This document shows positions 31,866 through 45,500 of a DNA stretch of 64,000 nucleotides, piece by piece. How positions within the stretch are numbered: position 1 is the first letter of the stretch; each line of letters opens with the position of its first letter. Source of the stretch: Atriophallophorus winterbourni (Eukaryota; Platyhelminthes; Trematoda; Plagiorchiida; Microphallidae); the NCBI GenBank assembly GCA_013407085.1, contig JACCGJ010000614.1:1-64000 (forward strand), read 5' to 3'. The notes beneath the pieces are model-generated. The model saw only the letters and a list, made by a program, of their open reading frames with translations. It had not been told where the DNA came from and ran no database searches. Position numbers and translations under genes: made by a program.

Positions 31866-33779
31866 GGTATCTTGTGCTCTGTCGTGTTCTAGCCGAATTG
31901 TCTGTTCAATCAGACGGTGTCATTTAAAGTGGATATCGCCTAATGATTCTATTCGCAATGTGGAAAGTGTATGTGTGTGATCTATGCATGAGCCCGCACT
32001 TACAATCCTCAGCACTCCACAGTACATATTTTAGCATTTATTACGCACAAGGCAAACAAAATCACAACGGTGATCCTCAACATGTCTGCCCTGGTTGTCA
32101 CTTCGATCTGATTTGCCAGTCAATTTCGTGCCAACCGGTGCATTTTAAGCCTTCACCACGCGCGCTCATTTGACCGACATTGACGAATTGCACATCGTTC
32201 GATTGGGGCTGACGTTGTTCCTCTTCCCATACTTCCGAAGAGGTCGCTCGAACCGTTCGAATGCCTTCAATCCGAAATATTACGAGTTCGCAATTGTTGT
32301 TGTCGTCGATCTTTTCTGCGCTTTTTGTTCTTGTGGGTAGAGTTCTTCATATCATTCGAAAGCTCGTGATTAGCGCTCACCGCTAATGCATTTCACACCT
32401 TCACAATATGTGCCGTGCAGCTGAAGCCGTGGTAAACCGTGTTTACCGCATGTAGTGAACTGTATGCGGACTCTCGCTGTGGTTTTACTGGCATTTCTAG
32501 GTTTAATTCCATTTTACATATCTGCCTAGGCCTGGCCAATCTGACAGTATTCTCGCTGTATGTGTATGGAGTTAATAAAACTATGGCTAGCCAAGAAGTT
32601 TGGTTGTGAGAGATTGATACAGACATCGAGACACTGGCAAGAGACTGTGAATCCTGTCTACATAGTTCAAAGATATACCCGAAAAATCGACCTCCCTGGT
32701 CTGACTGCTATTTGCCTTTGCGATTTATTTGCGCTTCATTCTTTGAACGATTTTACCCATTATCATAACTGAGTCCTACTCCGGGAGTATTGTACTCAAC
32801 ATCTACCACACCATATACAATGCGAGCGCTGCTTATATTCCCTAGTCGGGATGACATACCACAAGTTTTGGTAATTGCTAATGAATAACAGCTGTGCTCA
32901 CAGGAAATGAAGATAAAGCCGGGTAGTAAGGGGTGTCTACATTTACCAAATGCAATATCTCGAGCGGGCCCTAAGTCATTACCTCCTTTCAGTCCGTACG
33001 TAGTAGTAAAGTTCCAAAGGGTCTAGATTTGAATAGCTTGTTTGGGATTTTGTGATGTAATGTATTGCAGTAGGGCATTGTCAACCAATTCCTCACATTC
33101 TTGAAAATTACCTTGGTTCTGCGAATGGTTTGCTTCCCCTTGAGTCCTGACCAGATATTCCGGATTGTGATTGAAGGATAAACATGCAAACGGAATCCCG
33201 GAATGACATCGTGTGCATACGCATCCCCATTTTTATTTTATATTTGCATTCCGCGCAGTACTTCAGTGCTTTGTAGCTAACACCATGCTAAGTTGATTTG
33301 CCACCGGCACAAAGCTGGATGCGGAAACACGCTGGTGTCTAACTGCATATTTTCGTTTTCGTTTATTTTATCTGTCCAAGCCTGGGCACCCTAGCAGCAT
33401 CTTAGACCGCGTGCAGTCTATGATTGCGCGGCGCTTTGCCTGGATCAAGACTTGCGATGTTTATTTCACTGCACACAGTTTCACTGGTTGTGTAAATTCT
33501 ATCATTCCTAATCACAATGCATGGCTTAACAACTTCTATCTATCAATTGTCAAATAATTTCTGATTCAGCATGACTTCATTGGTTAAAGCGAACAAAACA
33601 GAGTTTAATCAATACCGCCTACGCCACTCCAAGACTCTTTTCCCTTAATGAGTTGAGTGAACTTCATCTTTGAGGATGGAACAAGCATCCTTTTGCACAT
33701 GCCAATGACCCTTCGCGCACTTCATGTTTTTTAGCGCGTTCATCAGTACTCCGTTTAATCGCCCACTTTCTTCTCGCAG
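31866..33779. other. Intron 2 of the dynein gene, with SINE-like pieces
   Basis: Noncoding DNA pairing with 44,330-46,239. It includes a SINE-like scrap at 32,515-32,570 and a longer copy at 33,230-33,475. The frames near 32,173-32,340 differ between the two versions by one- and three-base indels, so they are not coding. Confidence 0.5.
33230..33475 (+). repeat. SINE-like repeat, diverged, nearly full length
   Basis: Shows GCAGTACTTCAGTGCTTTGT, GCTAAGTTGATTTGCCACCGG, GAAACACGCTGGTGTCT and CTGTCCAAGCCTGGGCACCC...CTGGATCAAGACTTG. Older than most copies, judging by mismatches. Counterpart at 45,705-45,920. Confidence 0.75.
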
Positions 33780-33947
33780 GCATCGCGATCCGTTCTTCCA
33801 TGGATAACAACACTACGGTCCAGTATTGTGGTTTGATTCAGCAACTCACTGCGAAAGCACGCTCGGCAGTTCGAGACCTCGATCCGACCAATGACTTGAC
33901 GTTTCTGCGTATCCGGAGCAAGAAGCACGAAATTATGGTTGCACCGG
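33780..33947 (+). CDS. Roadblock dynein light chain exon 3, version 1
   Basis: 168 bp between acceptor TTTCTTCTCGCAG and donor GTAATC. Encodes (G)[34 protein letters not shown] and [19 protein letters not shown], the core of the roadblock/LC7 fold. Exons 2 and 3 join within a glycine codon. Identical at 46,240-46,407. No exon 4 follows in version 1 because the contig ends 680 bp downstream. Confidence 0.95.
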
Positions 33948-34627
33948 GTAATCATTTCGCGGTCTTTACTGTTTTATTGGTTTCGTATTTCTCTATTTTA
34001 TTTGTCTCGGGTGCCAAACTTTCGAGGCAAAGCTGCTGTTTGGATAGTTCGTCTACTGTTTGACTAAACGCCCACCCCGAAAAATTCTATGATGCAGCTG
34101 TTCATAAACTGAGACTCATTCATCTCACCCCGCTACCCAAAGACGATTCGCTTGGTTCGTACGCCCACATTTCTCCCTCACATTATCTAAGTCATGTCTT
34201 TGACAATAAGCCTCAACAAAGAACGCACTCTATTCCCGTTGCTCTTCTATTTTACGTCTAAGTCTTGTAGACTTGACGTCACCCTTGTCCTCCTACAGCG
34301 CATGCCCTGCTGCTACACTCTGATTTGAGACTGGTGCACTTTGTCTTATCTGTTATCGAACAAACATGGTCAATCACCGACACTCATTTCGATTTTATGT
34401 CGTCCTTGATTATTATGATTCAATATTCCTCCGGTCACAGTTGAGGAGAAACCCGTCTCTATTAGTTTTGTGCAGGCTTTCTCGATTTAAGCCCTGGGCC
34501 ACTTAATAGTATCTCCGCCCAAATGCAGTTTATCAAATGTTGTGGTCATGCTTGTGTGATTGTGAATATGAGCGATCGCAAAATCTGACTATATTGCGTG
34601 CTAATCTCGCTTTGCGCAGTTGTCATT

Positions 34628-35627
34628 NNNNNNNNNNNNNNNNNNNNNNNNNNNNNNNNNNNNNNNNNNNNNNNNNNNNNNNNNNNNNNNNNNNNNNNNN
34701 NNNNNNNNNNNNNNNNNNNNNNNNNNNNNNNNNNNNNNNNNNNNNNNNNNNNNNNNNNNNNNNNNNNNNNNNNNNNNNNNNNNNNNNNNNNNNNNNNNNN
34801 NNNNNNNNNNNNNNNNNNNNNNNNNNNNNNNNNNNNNNNNNNNNNNNNNNNNNNNNNNNNNNNNNNNNNNNNNNNNNNNNNNNNNNNNNNNNNNNNNNNN
34901 NNNNNNNNNNNNNNNNNNNNNNNNNNNNNNNNNNNNNNNNNNNNNNNNNNNNNNNNNNNNNNNNNNNNNNNNNNNNNNNNNNNNNNNNNNNNNNNNNNNN
35001 NNNNNNNNNNNNNNNNNNNNNNNNNNNNNNNNNNNNNNNNNNNNNNNNNNNNNNNNNNNNNNNNNNNNNNNNNNNNNNNNNNNNNNNNNNNNNNNNNNNN
35101 NNNNNNNNNNNNNNNNNNNNNNNNNNNNNNNNNNNNNNNNNNNNNNNNNNNNNNNNNNNNNNNNNNNNNNNNNNNNNNNNNNNNNNNNNNNNNNNNNNNN
35201 NNNNNNNNNNNNNNNNNNNNNNNNNNNNNNNNNNNNNNNNNNNNNNNNNNNNNNNNNNNNNNNNNNNNNNNNNNNNNNNNNNNNNNNNNNNNNNNNNNNN
35301 NNNNNNNNNNNNNNNNNNNNNNNNNNNNNNNNNNNNNNNNNNNNNNNNNNNNNNNNNNNNNNNNNNNNNNNNNNNNNNNNNNNNNNNNNNNNNNNNNNNN
35401 NNNNNNNNNNNNNNNNNNNNNNNNNNNNNNNNNNNNNNNNNNNNNNNNNNNNNNNNNNNNNNNNNNNNNNNNNNNNNNNNNNNNNNNNNNNNNNNNNNNN
35501 NNNNNNNNNNNNNNNNNNNNNNNNNNNNNNNNNNNNNNNNNNNNNNNNNNNNNNNNNNNNNNNNNNNNNNNNNNNNNNNNNNNNNNNNNNNNNNNNNNNN
35601 NNNNNNNNNNNNNNNNNNNNNNNNNNN
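34628..35627. other. Assembly gap (1000 N)
   Basis: Exactly 1000 unknown bases, so a placeholder length. The bases before it equal 47,081-47,087 and those after it equal 12,796 onward, so the two flanks are versions of the same locus and no real sequence need lie here. Confidence 0.99.
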
Positions 35628-37530
35628 GTCACTTGAGGCCGAACGTTAAATCACACCCTGTATGTTTTTTTTTCTTGCTGTTACATTCAGTGAACACCAT
35701 AATGTGTCTTGCAGTTGTAAGTCGTCACCAGTGATCTCTTGGCTGAGCAATATCTGAATGTAGTAAACCGAAACACCACCTACTCGAGTCAGGCGATCGC
35801 GACGAAGTAGAGACATAACTTCAATGACAACTTCATTAAGTGTTAAAGTTGGATGAAACCATGTTTCAGTTACGGCAATCACATCAATTGAGTTTGGGGT
35901 AGTTAGTTCAGTCAATTTGTGTAGTTTGTTTGTCAAGCATTAGACATTCGTATACCGAAATTTGACAGTCGATGTTGACAGCTAAGATGGTTTATGAGAC
36001 AAAAAATATTGGTACACCTCAGCCTGAGTCCGTAGGTAGGTAATTTTTTCGCCGAATCCGTTCTAGTAGGCCCAATTCCATTTTTCACGGGTTTGGATTT
36101 TTCACTCTGCTCAGTATTTATGCTTTCGGCATCATTCTTGTTTGCATTAGTTTTGAGGTGTCTAGGAATAATTTTAATTTCTTTTGGGGAAATTTGTATC
36201 TAAATTGCTTCCAATTTTTAGAAAATACATCTGCCATTTTGTTTGTCAGCAGTGTCAGTTTGAGGGGTCGCAGAGCCTTACCTTCGTATTTCGGTGATGT
36301 CGGGATATAAAAGTATTGATAACAGCTGTATTATTCGTTTTGATAGTGTCACTAATAAACTCCCATTGTTGTACATCGTGGTTGGAGTTACACCTTGCAT
36401 CTGGACTATCAGCAGCTTCAGTAACGTTCAGGATTATAATTTTACCACGGTCACGCTCGTTTATTTTCTGAATGTTCCTATTTGCTGCCTGTTCTGACCA
36501 GGGTATGTCAACAAAGATACGTAGTGTGTTTTCGTCACAGTCTCGCAACAAGTATCCAAACAAGATTATATATTCTACTTTTTTTCAATTTGCAACGCTA
36601 CCATGAGCAACCTCAGTGCATATTGGTGGGGCGCTTTGAAAACACCAGTCGAAAGAGTCAGTGAAACTTGATTGGTTGTTTTTAGACTCATCGAAGTGCA
36701 CAGTTCCGGCCATTTGGTTAAATCATGCTTCTGTCTAGTCGAGGATAGTGTCTTTGTTGCCTCTGGCACATTGGTACAGATAACGCTGAGCGAAACCTTT
36801 TTAAAGCTGTTTTCTCAAGCAAAATACTTGAGGAGGATGTCTTTAGTTCTGTCTCGGTTGTGTCTATATCTTTGGTGTCTTTTAGAAATATTTTGGAATA
36901 TTGAGGGGCACAAGTTGTTTTAAAGATTAATTTGAATGTTTTGGATCCTTTGTTGTTGGTTTGATCAATAGCTCCATTGAATATCTCATTTGTGCAAACT
37001 AGTTTTCCAGGTGTGGCAGAATACTCTCCATTTTATTAGGCTCTTCACCTGCAGATAAGTTTTGACTGTTAAGGTGGACGTCATCATTCGAATGTCTACA
37101 GCTAGTACAAACATAACAAACGGATGAGTGCTTCGCATCATTCACAAGCATTACACAATCATCACTCGAATTCTAATCACACGACACGTGTTGGTGGAAC
37201 CCGCAGAATGTACATTAAACTGAAACAGTATCAACGTCTATCGGATCTGAACATGTGATTCAGAGGTCTCACTGCGTTGCCATCGTATGGATACTTATCA
37301 CTGTCACCGATGGATCGATTGTTTTCTTTGTCTGAACATTGGATCTCGTGACACGTTCGCATAGGTCTTGACGGCTGATGTGTAATGAGTGTTTTGTTGG
37401 TTGAGTGATTTGACAGTTTTCGGTGGGGAGATTTCGGCATTGAACAATTAATCCGTGATTCTTGCGTTGCACTCGGGAAAGTGGCATAGCAAGTAAGAAT
37501 TTAGAATAACAGTTTCCATAACCTTCTCAC
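35628..37530 (-). mobile_element. 5' half of the CR1-like LINE, version 2
   Basis: Same sequence as 12,796-14,700: endonuclease remnant 35,936-35,646 (with VTETW) and ORF1 remnants upstream (36,563-36,255, 36,769-36,575 and the Cys-rich region near 37,170-37,010). The 3' half is cut off by the gap. Confidence 0.75.
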
Positions 37531-39345
37531 GGGTTTATAATGGAAGACTGTTGATGAGAAAAGCGCTCTGCACGCACACTTGCATTTTTATAACAGTTAA
37601 GCGTACGCGTGAAATGATATACGGAAACGAAGACTACATTTTTCGATTTTTATGAAGTAGTACAGTCAAACCTAGATATCTGAGCGTTAACTTAAGTTTC
37701 AAATAATAACTTTGATGCTTTTATTGCATTGCGGAAACTTGTTGAAGCAGATGAACCCTCGTATGATTTTGTTCGACAAGGTTTACAGACGTAGCTTACG
37801 CCCGGATTGTTTTCCTTATTTTAAATCGATATCGCCTTTCGTGGTGATTGATTTTTCACATTTTGTTTGACACTTGTTTCAGCAGTTGTGACACGCTACA
37901 AATTCGACCTTTCTGTCATTCTCTTCCGTACAGACGACCCGTGTTTCTAGAAACCATATTGAATCATTTTAACGGGGTCAACCAAAAGTACAACCCGAGG
38001 TAAAAAAAATCGATGCGGTGGAAGTTGGTTGATGTGCTGTTTTGAAGGGTTGGCGTTAGGGGTCGAGCTCTAAGTATATTTCGTCACCATATGATGCTGA
38101 CAGTTGTCAGTTTCCCATTGAGAATGTTGGTATGAAATTGATTGCACGTTGTGTCATCTTCGGAGACGTTTCATTTGATGGTAAACCCCGATAAGTAAAT
38201 CCATTTGCTTAGATGAAAAAGCAACAGCAATGAACGAACGAACAGCAAAAAATCTACTATTACTACACAGAAAGAACGACAAGTTGTATATAAATAATTC
38301 TTGTATAAATTGATCGGCCGTAGCAAACGTTTTGAAGGCCTGTATGCAAAATGTTTCCAAACCCGATTCGGAATAATTTTACGCCTGGTCTGTGTTAAGC
38401 AACTTAATTGGTAATACGAGAAACTGTGGTGTACTGCGGATTCGAAAACAGGGTAACCCCACATATACATTAGTCAATGCACACCTCACCGTTAGCTCCA
38501 AAGAAAGAGACCTTGTTTTGTTGGTTCAGAAAGACCAACCGTGTTGTGTTCAATGCATTAAGCCAGCCGCTTTGGCAAATCGTAACGTTGATGTTTTAAG
38601 GCTTGCTATAGGTAGACTTACGTTGTTTCTCGTCCCTTGGAAACGCGTACACTCGACCATATTTATATTATGCTTTTTCGTTTGGAACCCATAATTGAAG
38701 CGTGACGAACTTGTACTTGAACGACTCCAACGTCATACAACATGGCTTGTCAGAGGACTTCAGTTTTATTGCTACAAAGAACCTCTCACTGCACTATATT
38801 TATTCTCATCGAAATAACTTGAAATATGTGAAAACCTGATATTGACGTACAAAATACTAATGGAGAAATCCCTTCCAAGTAAAGGAATCTTTGTGTTCGC
38901 TACCTCCACTTGAATTCGTGGCATATATTCAAAGATCACCCATAAACAAAGTAGGTTGGACTGTCGCAAACACTGTTTTGATGTACTCAAAGCTCAAGTC
39001 TGGAACGATCTACGTTTTGCGTGGTGTCTGAAATTTTCCTTTAATTTTTAAAGAACGCCTCCATAATAACTTGTTTACATTAATTTTCCATAGTTTCAAA
39101 TACCATAGCCTTATTTAATCAACGGTACTGCACATTTTCTGTTTTTCTGGGAAAGTTTTGTTCTTAACTACAACCATCCAGGTTTTATACTTTCCAACAT
39201 TAACTAATCATCATACACTCTCGAATCCCTGTGTACAATATCCTGTGGTTAAACAGAATATACTTGATGACGGAAAACAACAAAAAACCGATAGTGGAGT
39301 GTAATTGCGGGTGATGTGAGCAACACATCACTTTAGTCATCGTGT
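37530..39345. other. No gene recognised
   Basis: Continuous counterpart of 14,700-15,663 plus 20,230-21,080, showing the empty site of the CsRn1-like insertion at about 38,490 (CCGTTAG|CTCC). Holds one CTGATGA-type motif copy at 39,263-39,301. Confidence 0.5.
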
Positions 39346-39552
39346 AGTTAAATTTTTTCAACACAATATACTATTGACTATTAACTACTGACCCTCTGTC
39401 ATCTATCAAGAGACAAAAAAGAACCGCAAATTTTCTGACCCTCGATCAAACAATTTCCTAATGAAATAGTACTACAAAAAGAGGTGTTTTACTGCAACAT
39501 TACTATTTTTGGTTAGCAACCATCTGGTTGAAATTTCGGCGGGCTCCTTTCG

Positions 39553-39555
39553 ATG
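39553..39555 (+). CDS. Candidate exon 1 (ATG only), version 2
   Basis: CTCCTTTCGATG followed by GTAAGTAGTTGG, same as 23,116. It supplies only Met in phase 0. No other ATG|GT(A/G)AG was noticed nearer exon 2, although a first exon elsewhere cannot be excluded. Confidence 0.35.
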
Positions 39556-42500
39556 GTAAGTAGTTGGTTTGTGTACTGATGTTACCACGCTTATGTGTTG
39601 ATATTATATAGTCTAGAACAAGTTGGAATTAATCAAACTTCTATTATAATTTAGTGTGCGTTGCTGAAGAACAATACAATATTTCAATGTATTGAGGTGC
39701 TCACATCCCCATCCCTTACACCACTACCGGTTTCTGACTGTTTGCCTTCATCAGGTGGAGACAGTAAGATCAGGTTCAGTGAGCCTTGAAACAGTGAAAA
39801 AGCGGTAAATAAACGTAAACTTGTATGCCACTGTTATATAGGGTTCTTACAAAATGATTTTATATTTGAACATCGTGGTTCTTTGTAAGAACCCTATATA
39901 ACAGTGGCATACAAGTTTACCTTTGAATACAATATTTCATTCGGTCAACTTTTTAGTTTGTAGTGTAGTAATCACTGCATTTTATTCTGGAGAGAAAGCA
40001 GCAGAAATTATATCCTCAAAATAGCTTTCGCTGATAACGCAAGCACAGCATAGAGGACTACCGCGACATTGCTTTGTGGTTCAAGTCAACAAATGCTGAC
40101 GAGCTGTTCTGGTCATGGGGACAGTAGCTCTTTCGGTAGCGAGTTCTAAGTGTTGACCACCTGCGTGAATAGCGTGCTCGCATTAATCAGCCTAAGACTT
40201 TGGCTTTAGGCGTATGACAGAGTTAACCTTCGGAAGCTGCTGTATCGATTGAAAGCGTATGGACTTGGAGGCTCGCTTTTAAAATGGCTTTACATTTTTG
40301 TGACAAATCGTAAGTGGGCTGTAATAATAGGTCCCTTTCTAACTAGAGAACTGTAAGCAGTGTTGTACCACACTGGTCGGTTCTATGCCCTCTTGTGTTT
40401 GTGTTATGTAAGTGATGTAACACGGAGTCCACAATCACCTTGCATGATGTTTTCGGACGATATAAAAATATGGCGCACAGTTCTATCATCAGGTGATCGT
40501 GAGATGATATCGACGCCATCAGCAAATGGGCATTACACAACGAACTTCCACTGAACGCTGCCAAAATGAAACATCTGACAGTACGTAATGGCGACCCTTT
40601 TGATTAAGGATGAAATGAAGATCCAGAAATGTACGGAGACGCGCAATCTAGGTACGACTGTGAATTCCACTTTGAAAACCGAATGAGATACTGCTCAGGT
40701 ACGATCAAATGCCTTACGATGCCTATGGGCCCTATCTGTTTAGGCCTAGGCCTAGGCAACCTGACAGTATCTTTGCGCACGTGTAGTCTCTGACTGTACG
40801 GCTTGTGCTTTCATGCCATGGGCCCTGAGACAAACTTTTGCCGACTGGTCTATTCGTATGACGAAACTGCTCTTTAGCACATACATTCGACCAATCCTTG
40901 AGTATGGTAGCGTAGCGGTGTTTCCCTGCACTACAGCCGAGGAAACTGTTCAGCGACTTGCAACCAGATTCTGAACTAGAATACGCAAAAGGCCATATCG
41001 CGAAAGATGTCTGAAAATGAATATCTTTTCACTAGCATACCGCAGGGTTCGTGGTGACATGATACTTCTGTATCGGATTATTCGGAAAGAAGAGTTTAAT
41101 GATCTCAGATCGCTTTTTATAGTCATCTATGATTGTCGAATAAAGGGTCACCGATTTCGGTTACACTTTCAAAGAACAGATAGTCTAGCGCATTGGTACA
41201 GATTTTCATGAACAATTGGAACTTGGAACACATTTCCAGCCAATGCAGCTGAAGCTCAAAGCTTGTCTTTGTCCAAGCTGGTATCTACAAATTTCTATGG
41301 TTTGCAAAGGAAGATTGTTTTCAAAAGCGCATCCACTTCCCAGGATATCCGAGACGATAGTAATTCTTGTTAGATCACGAAAGAGCTCAAATGGAACTTT
41401 GTACTGCTCCTGCTATACATATAATTGTATTGCATTTATAAGTTCATTAACACGATTCTATGATTCGCATACTCATCTGAAGAACCTGAAAAACTCGTCA
41501 CCATATTGGCTGAAAAGGATGCAGTGGGTCATGAGCAGGTTGAAAGTTTCCTTTCAAAATTCCAGAGAGTAACGTTTAAACAATTTGCGTCTATCGTCGT
41601 TTGCAAGGAGCGCATATTATGAACAATTTTTTACCCCTTTCTACCCTCCAATGAATCACTACGGGTAGCCCACATTCTAACAGTAAACGAGCATATGCTA
41701 AGAAGTGCGTAAAATGGGCCGCAAATGAACGTAATTGCTGCGCTACTTATTGGCCGACAAGTGTGTATTGTTATTCAAAGAACCCTTTTTCACGGAACCT
41801 AGGTGCATGACCATATACTTTCCCTCATTTATAGGCACTGATTGGCGATTTTTCCACCTGAATTTGTAATCCATTGCTCGTTGCATTTGCTCGTAACCTT
41901 TGCTGGAACATACATGCTCAGTTTCAGATCATCAGCGAATAATAGATATTCGATAACAACCGCGTGTTGAATCTCGCTTGCAAATATCTCAAATAACAGC
42001 GGAACAAGAACAATCTTAGGGGTACACCAGAGTTCGCTGTAGACAAAACGCTATTCACTTCCACACGGTTCGGCCACCCGGAAATGAATGCCTCGATCCA
42101 CTTTACAAGACACCCTTTAGTATCCAGGCCCTCCAATTTGACGAGAAGTCATTGGTCTGGCACACGGTCAAATGTCTTACTGGAGTCGATAAAAACAATA
42201 TCAACTGCTTGTTCAGAATCAGTCGAAGCACACCAGCTTTCATGCGCCAAGTGCAATTTACTTATATATATGTCCATGTTTTGGTGGACGCCAACGGTTA
42301 CACCCTGAAGGAAAGCTTTCTACTTTGCCCTTGATCAAATTTTCTAGAATTTTTCAGATCACGGAAGTCAGTGTGATCGTCCTATAATTAACAGGACGAT
42401 TATGGCTTAAGGTTTTATGATACAATGTTTCCATTCCTGTGGTTAGACACCTATCGTTGAAGATTTTTTGAACGTTACGAGCGGGTCACACAATACATCT

Positions 42501-45500
42501 GAGAGAGCACGTAAAAACAACAGGTGAATACCGTTCAAAATCAGTTTCTGCCTTATACATTATGCGTGTTGCAGCTATCCACTTGCCGGCTTTTGCTGTA
42601 CCGCGATCAGGTTTCTTGTAAGGCAATAAATGTTTTGATCATGGATTTCTTTAGCTCCAACTCCGTGCCACTAGTGACTCCATTTGTCTTCAGCTATTTA
42701 TCAACATTTGTCCCCTTTGCTCGTCAGGGCCGTTTGTGCCAAGGGCTGGATTCAATTATTAGATTATGTATACGGCGGACGTCATGTTCTCTATTTCCTT
42801 TCTCATATCTGTCTAGGCCTGGGCAACCTTACAGTATCATAGTCCACATGCAGTCTCTGACTGCGTCACTTTGCTTGGATCAGGCTTTTGCTTTCATACC
42901 ATACCATACCAACAGTGGAAGACACCTGAATGAGGCTCAATGTTTCAGCTTACACTGAATCCAGTCCTACAGTCTACACCTGGTAAAGGCAAATAGCCCC
43001 AAATCAACAGTAAGCTGTCAATGTGAGAAACTAACTGCAACTGCAATGTTGTCAGTAATAATAGCAAAAGTAGTCAGCTATAAGCGTTCTTTTCCTAGTC
43101 GCCGAAGTATTCCATGATTTCTTATCTCTGTCTCGATTTTTGCTATAAAAAGTGAAACATCTATTGAACTTTTAACGATCCGCTGAACATAATATTGCTG
43201 CCTTCAGTTGAATATGGCAAATAGCCCGAAAATTGTAGATGAGTTTAAGTGAGGGTCTCTAAAAATTACAGAAACGATCATTCGTAGGCCTTAGTTGCGT
43301 GACGGAGAACATCTGAGATTCTCTGTTGAAACACTGGCTCGTTTTTTGAAACCTTTGCAACAATGGTTCCAAAGCGAAGCTTTATCTACGTGGTTCACCT
43401 ACTTGCCTGATATTCTTAATTATCGACCTATCCTATATAGATGTAGGAGTGCATAAAAAAGAAACCCCGTTGCATCCTATTTTCGTAGGTTTTCAGTCCG
43501 ATCGCAAACTTAAAGACAGCTCTTTTTTGTAAGAAAAATATGATGCTTTCAATGCACATTTAGTTTGTTATCATTTGTTAGAATAAATTATATGAACCCC
43601 GATGTCCCTACTAAACTTCGTACCTTATTCGTCAGCTTGCTAGAGACCGGTATTACAAGCTTTCACGTTCAAAATTCAACTGCTCTTCCGGTAGTTCAAT
43701 TGTTCATTTTTAATTTTCCAACTTACCAGTTTTAACTAACGATTTCCGCTAAAATATTTTCTTTTATTCCGTCGTATTTCTAGTATCGAAACATGACTTG
43801 TATTTCGTGTTGTTACCCATATCGCATTCATTTTGCTTGCATCTTTTCTTCAAGAGTCGTGGTGTACCAAAAGAGGGGAGGGTAAATAGTTCAAGTTTTG
43901 TTCAGTTCGTTTCAGTTTCGCACGCTAGTATTTCACGTCTCCTAATGAAACTTTCGCTTCTTTTCAGTCTGAAGTTGAAGAGACATTCAAGCGTATTCTG
44001 GCTCATAAGGGTGTCATTGGGGCCATTATTGGATCTTCCGATGGTACGCAATGCATTCCTTTTTCATTCTCGTCTTATTACTTTTCAATCCTCGAAATTC
44101 CCTTACCGAAAACAACCTCGGAAACAACATTGATGTCCCACATTACATGGTCATTCGCCTCTCAGGATAAGAATTTCTTTCAGCCGATCTTTAGTCATGA
44201 CAAATACTTTTCCAAGACGCTGCATTTTTCTATTGTTTTTCGTCAAATATTTCGTTGGCGTACAAAATAGTATTACAGACCAGTTATTTCTGGAATAACG
44301 AAAAGATTGCATCACTAAAGTTCGAAAGGCATCTTGTGCTCTGTCGTGTTCTAGCCGAATTATCTGTTCAATCAGACGGTGTCATTTAAAGTGGATATCG
44401 CCTAATTATTCTATTCGCAATGTGGAAAGTGTATGTGTGTGTGATCTATGCATGAGCCCGCACTTACAATCCTCAGCACTCCACAGTACATATTTTAGCA
44501 TTTATTACGCACAAAGCAAACAAACAATCACAACGGTGATCCTCAACATGTCTGTCCTGGTTGTCACTTCGATCTGATTTGCTAGTCAATTTCGTGCCAA
44601 CCGGTGCATTTTAAGCCTTCGCCGCGCGCGCTCATTTGACCGACATTGACGAATTGCACATCGTTCGATTGGGGCTGACGTTGTTCCTCTTCCCATACTT
44701 CCGAAGAGGTCGCTTGAACCGTTCGAATGCCTTCAATCCGAAATATTTCGAGTTCGCAATTGTTGTCGTCGATCTTTTCTGCGCTTTTTTTCTTGTGGGT
44801 AGAGTTCTTTATATCATTCGAAAGCTCGTGATTAGCGCTCACCGCTAATGCACTTCACACCTTCACAATATGTGCCGTGCAGCTGAAGCCGTGGTAAACC
44901 GTGTTTACCGCATGTAGTGAACTGTATGCGGACTCTCGCTGTAGTTTTATTGGCATTTCTAGGTTTAATTCCATTTTACATATCTGCCTAGGCCTGGCCA
45001 ATCTGACAGTATCCTCGCTGTATGTGTATGGAGTTAATAAAACTATGGCTAGCCAAGAAGTTTGGTTGTGAGAGATTGATACAGACATCGAGACACTGGC
45101 AAGAGACTGTGAATCCTGTCTACATAGCTCAAAGATATACCCGAAAAATCGACCTCCCTGGTCTGACTGCTATTTGCCTTTGCGATTTACACACAAGTCA
45201 TCGCGCTTCATTCTTTGAACGATTTTACCCATTATCATAACTGAGTCCTACTCCGGGAGTATTGTACTCAACATCTACCACACCATATACAATGCGAGCG
45301 CTGCTTATATTCCCTAGTCGGGATGACATACCACAAGTTTTGGTAAGTGCTAATGAATAACAGCTGTGCTCACAGGAAATGAAGATAAAGCCGGGTAGTA
45401 AGGGGTGTCGACATTTACCAAATGCAATATCTCGAGCGGGCCCTAAGTCATTACCTCCTTTCAGTCCGTACGTAGTAGTAAAGTTCCAAAGGGTCTAGAT

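Larger units (their letters stand above)
12796..34627. repeat. Locus version 1 (left of the gap)
   Basis: 21,832 bp that correspond, segment by segment, to 35,628-47,087. The match starts at GTCACTTGAGGCC on both sides and ends at TTGCGCAGTTGTCATT, the last bases before the N run. The first 2.8 kb and last 0.9 kb are almost identical. The interior differs by roughly 2-3% by eye, and version 1 carries three additional insertions totalling about 10.4 kb. The pattern fits two haplotypes of one locus assembled twice. Confidence 0.9.

Noticed and set aside
32173..32340. Open frame shared with 44,582-44,848
   Set aside because: The two versions differ by one- and three-base indels inside it, so the frame is not maintained.
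34537..35734. Very long open frames of 338-378 codons
   Set aside because: They run through the 1000-N gap and are artefacts of unknown bases.
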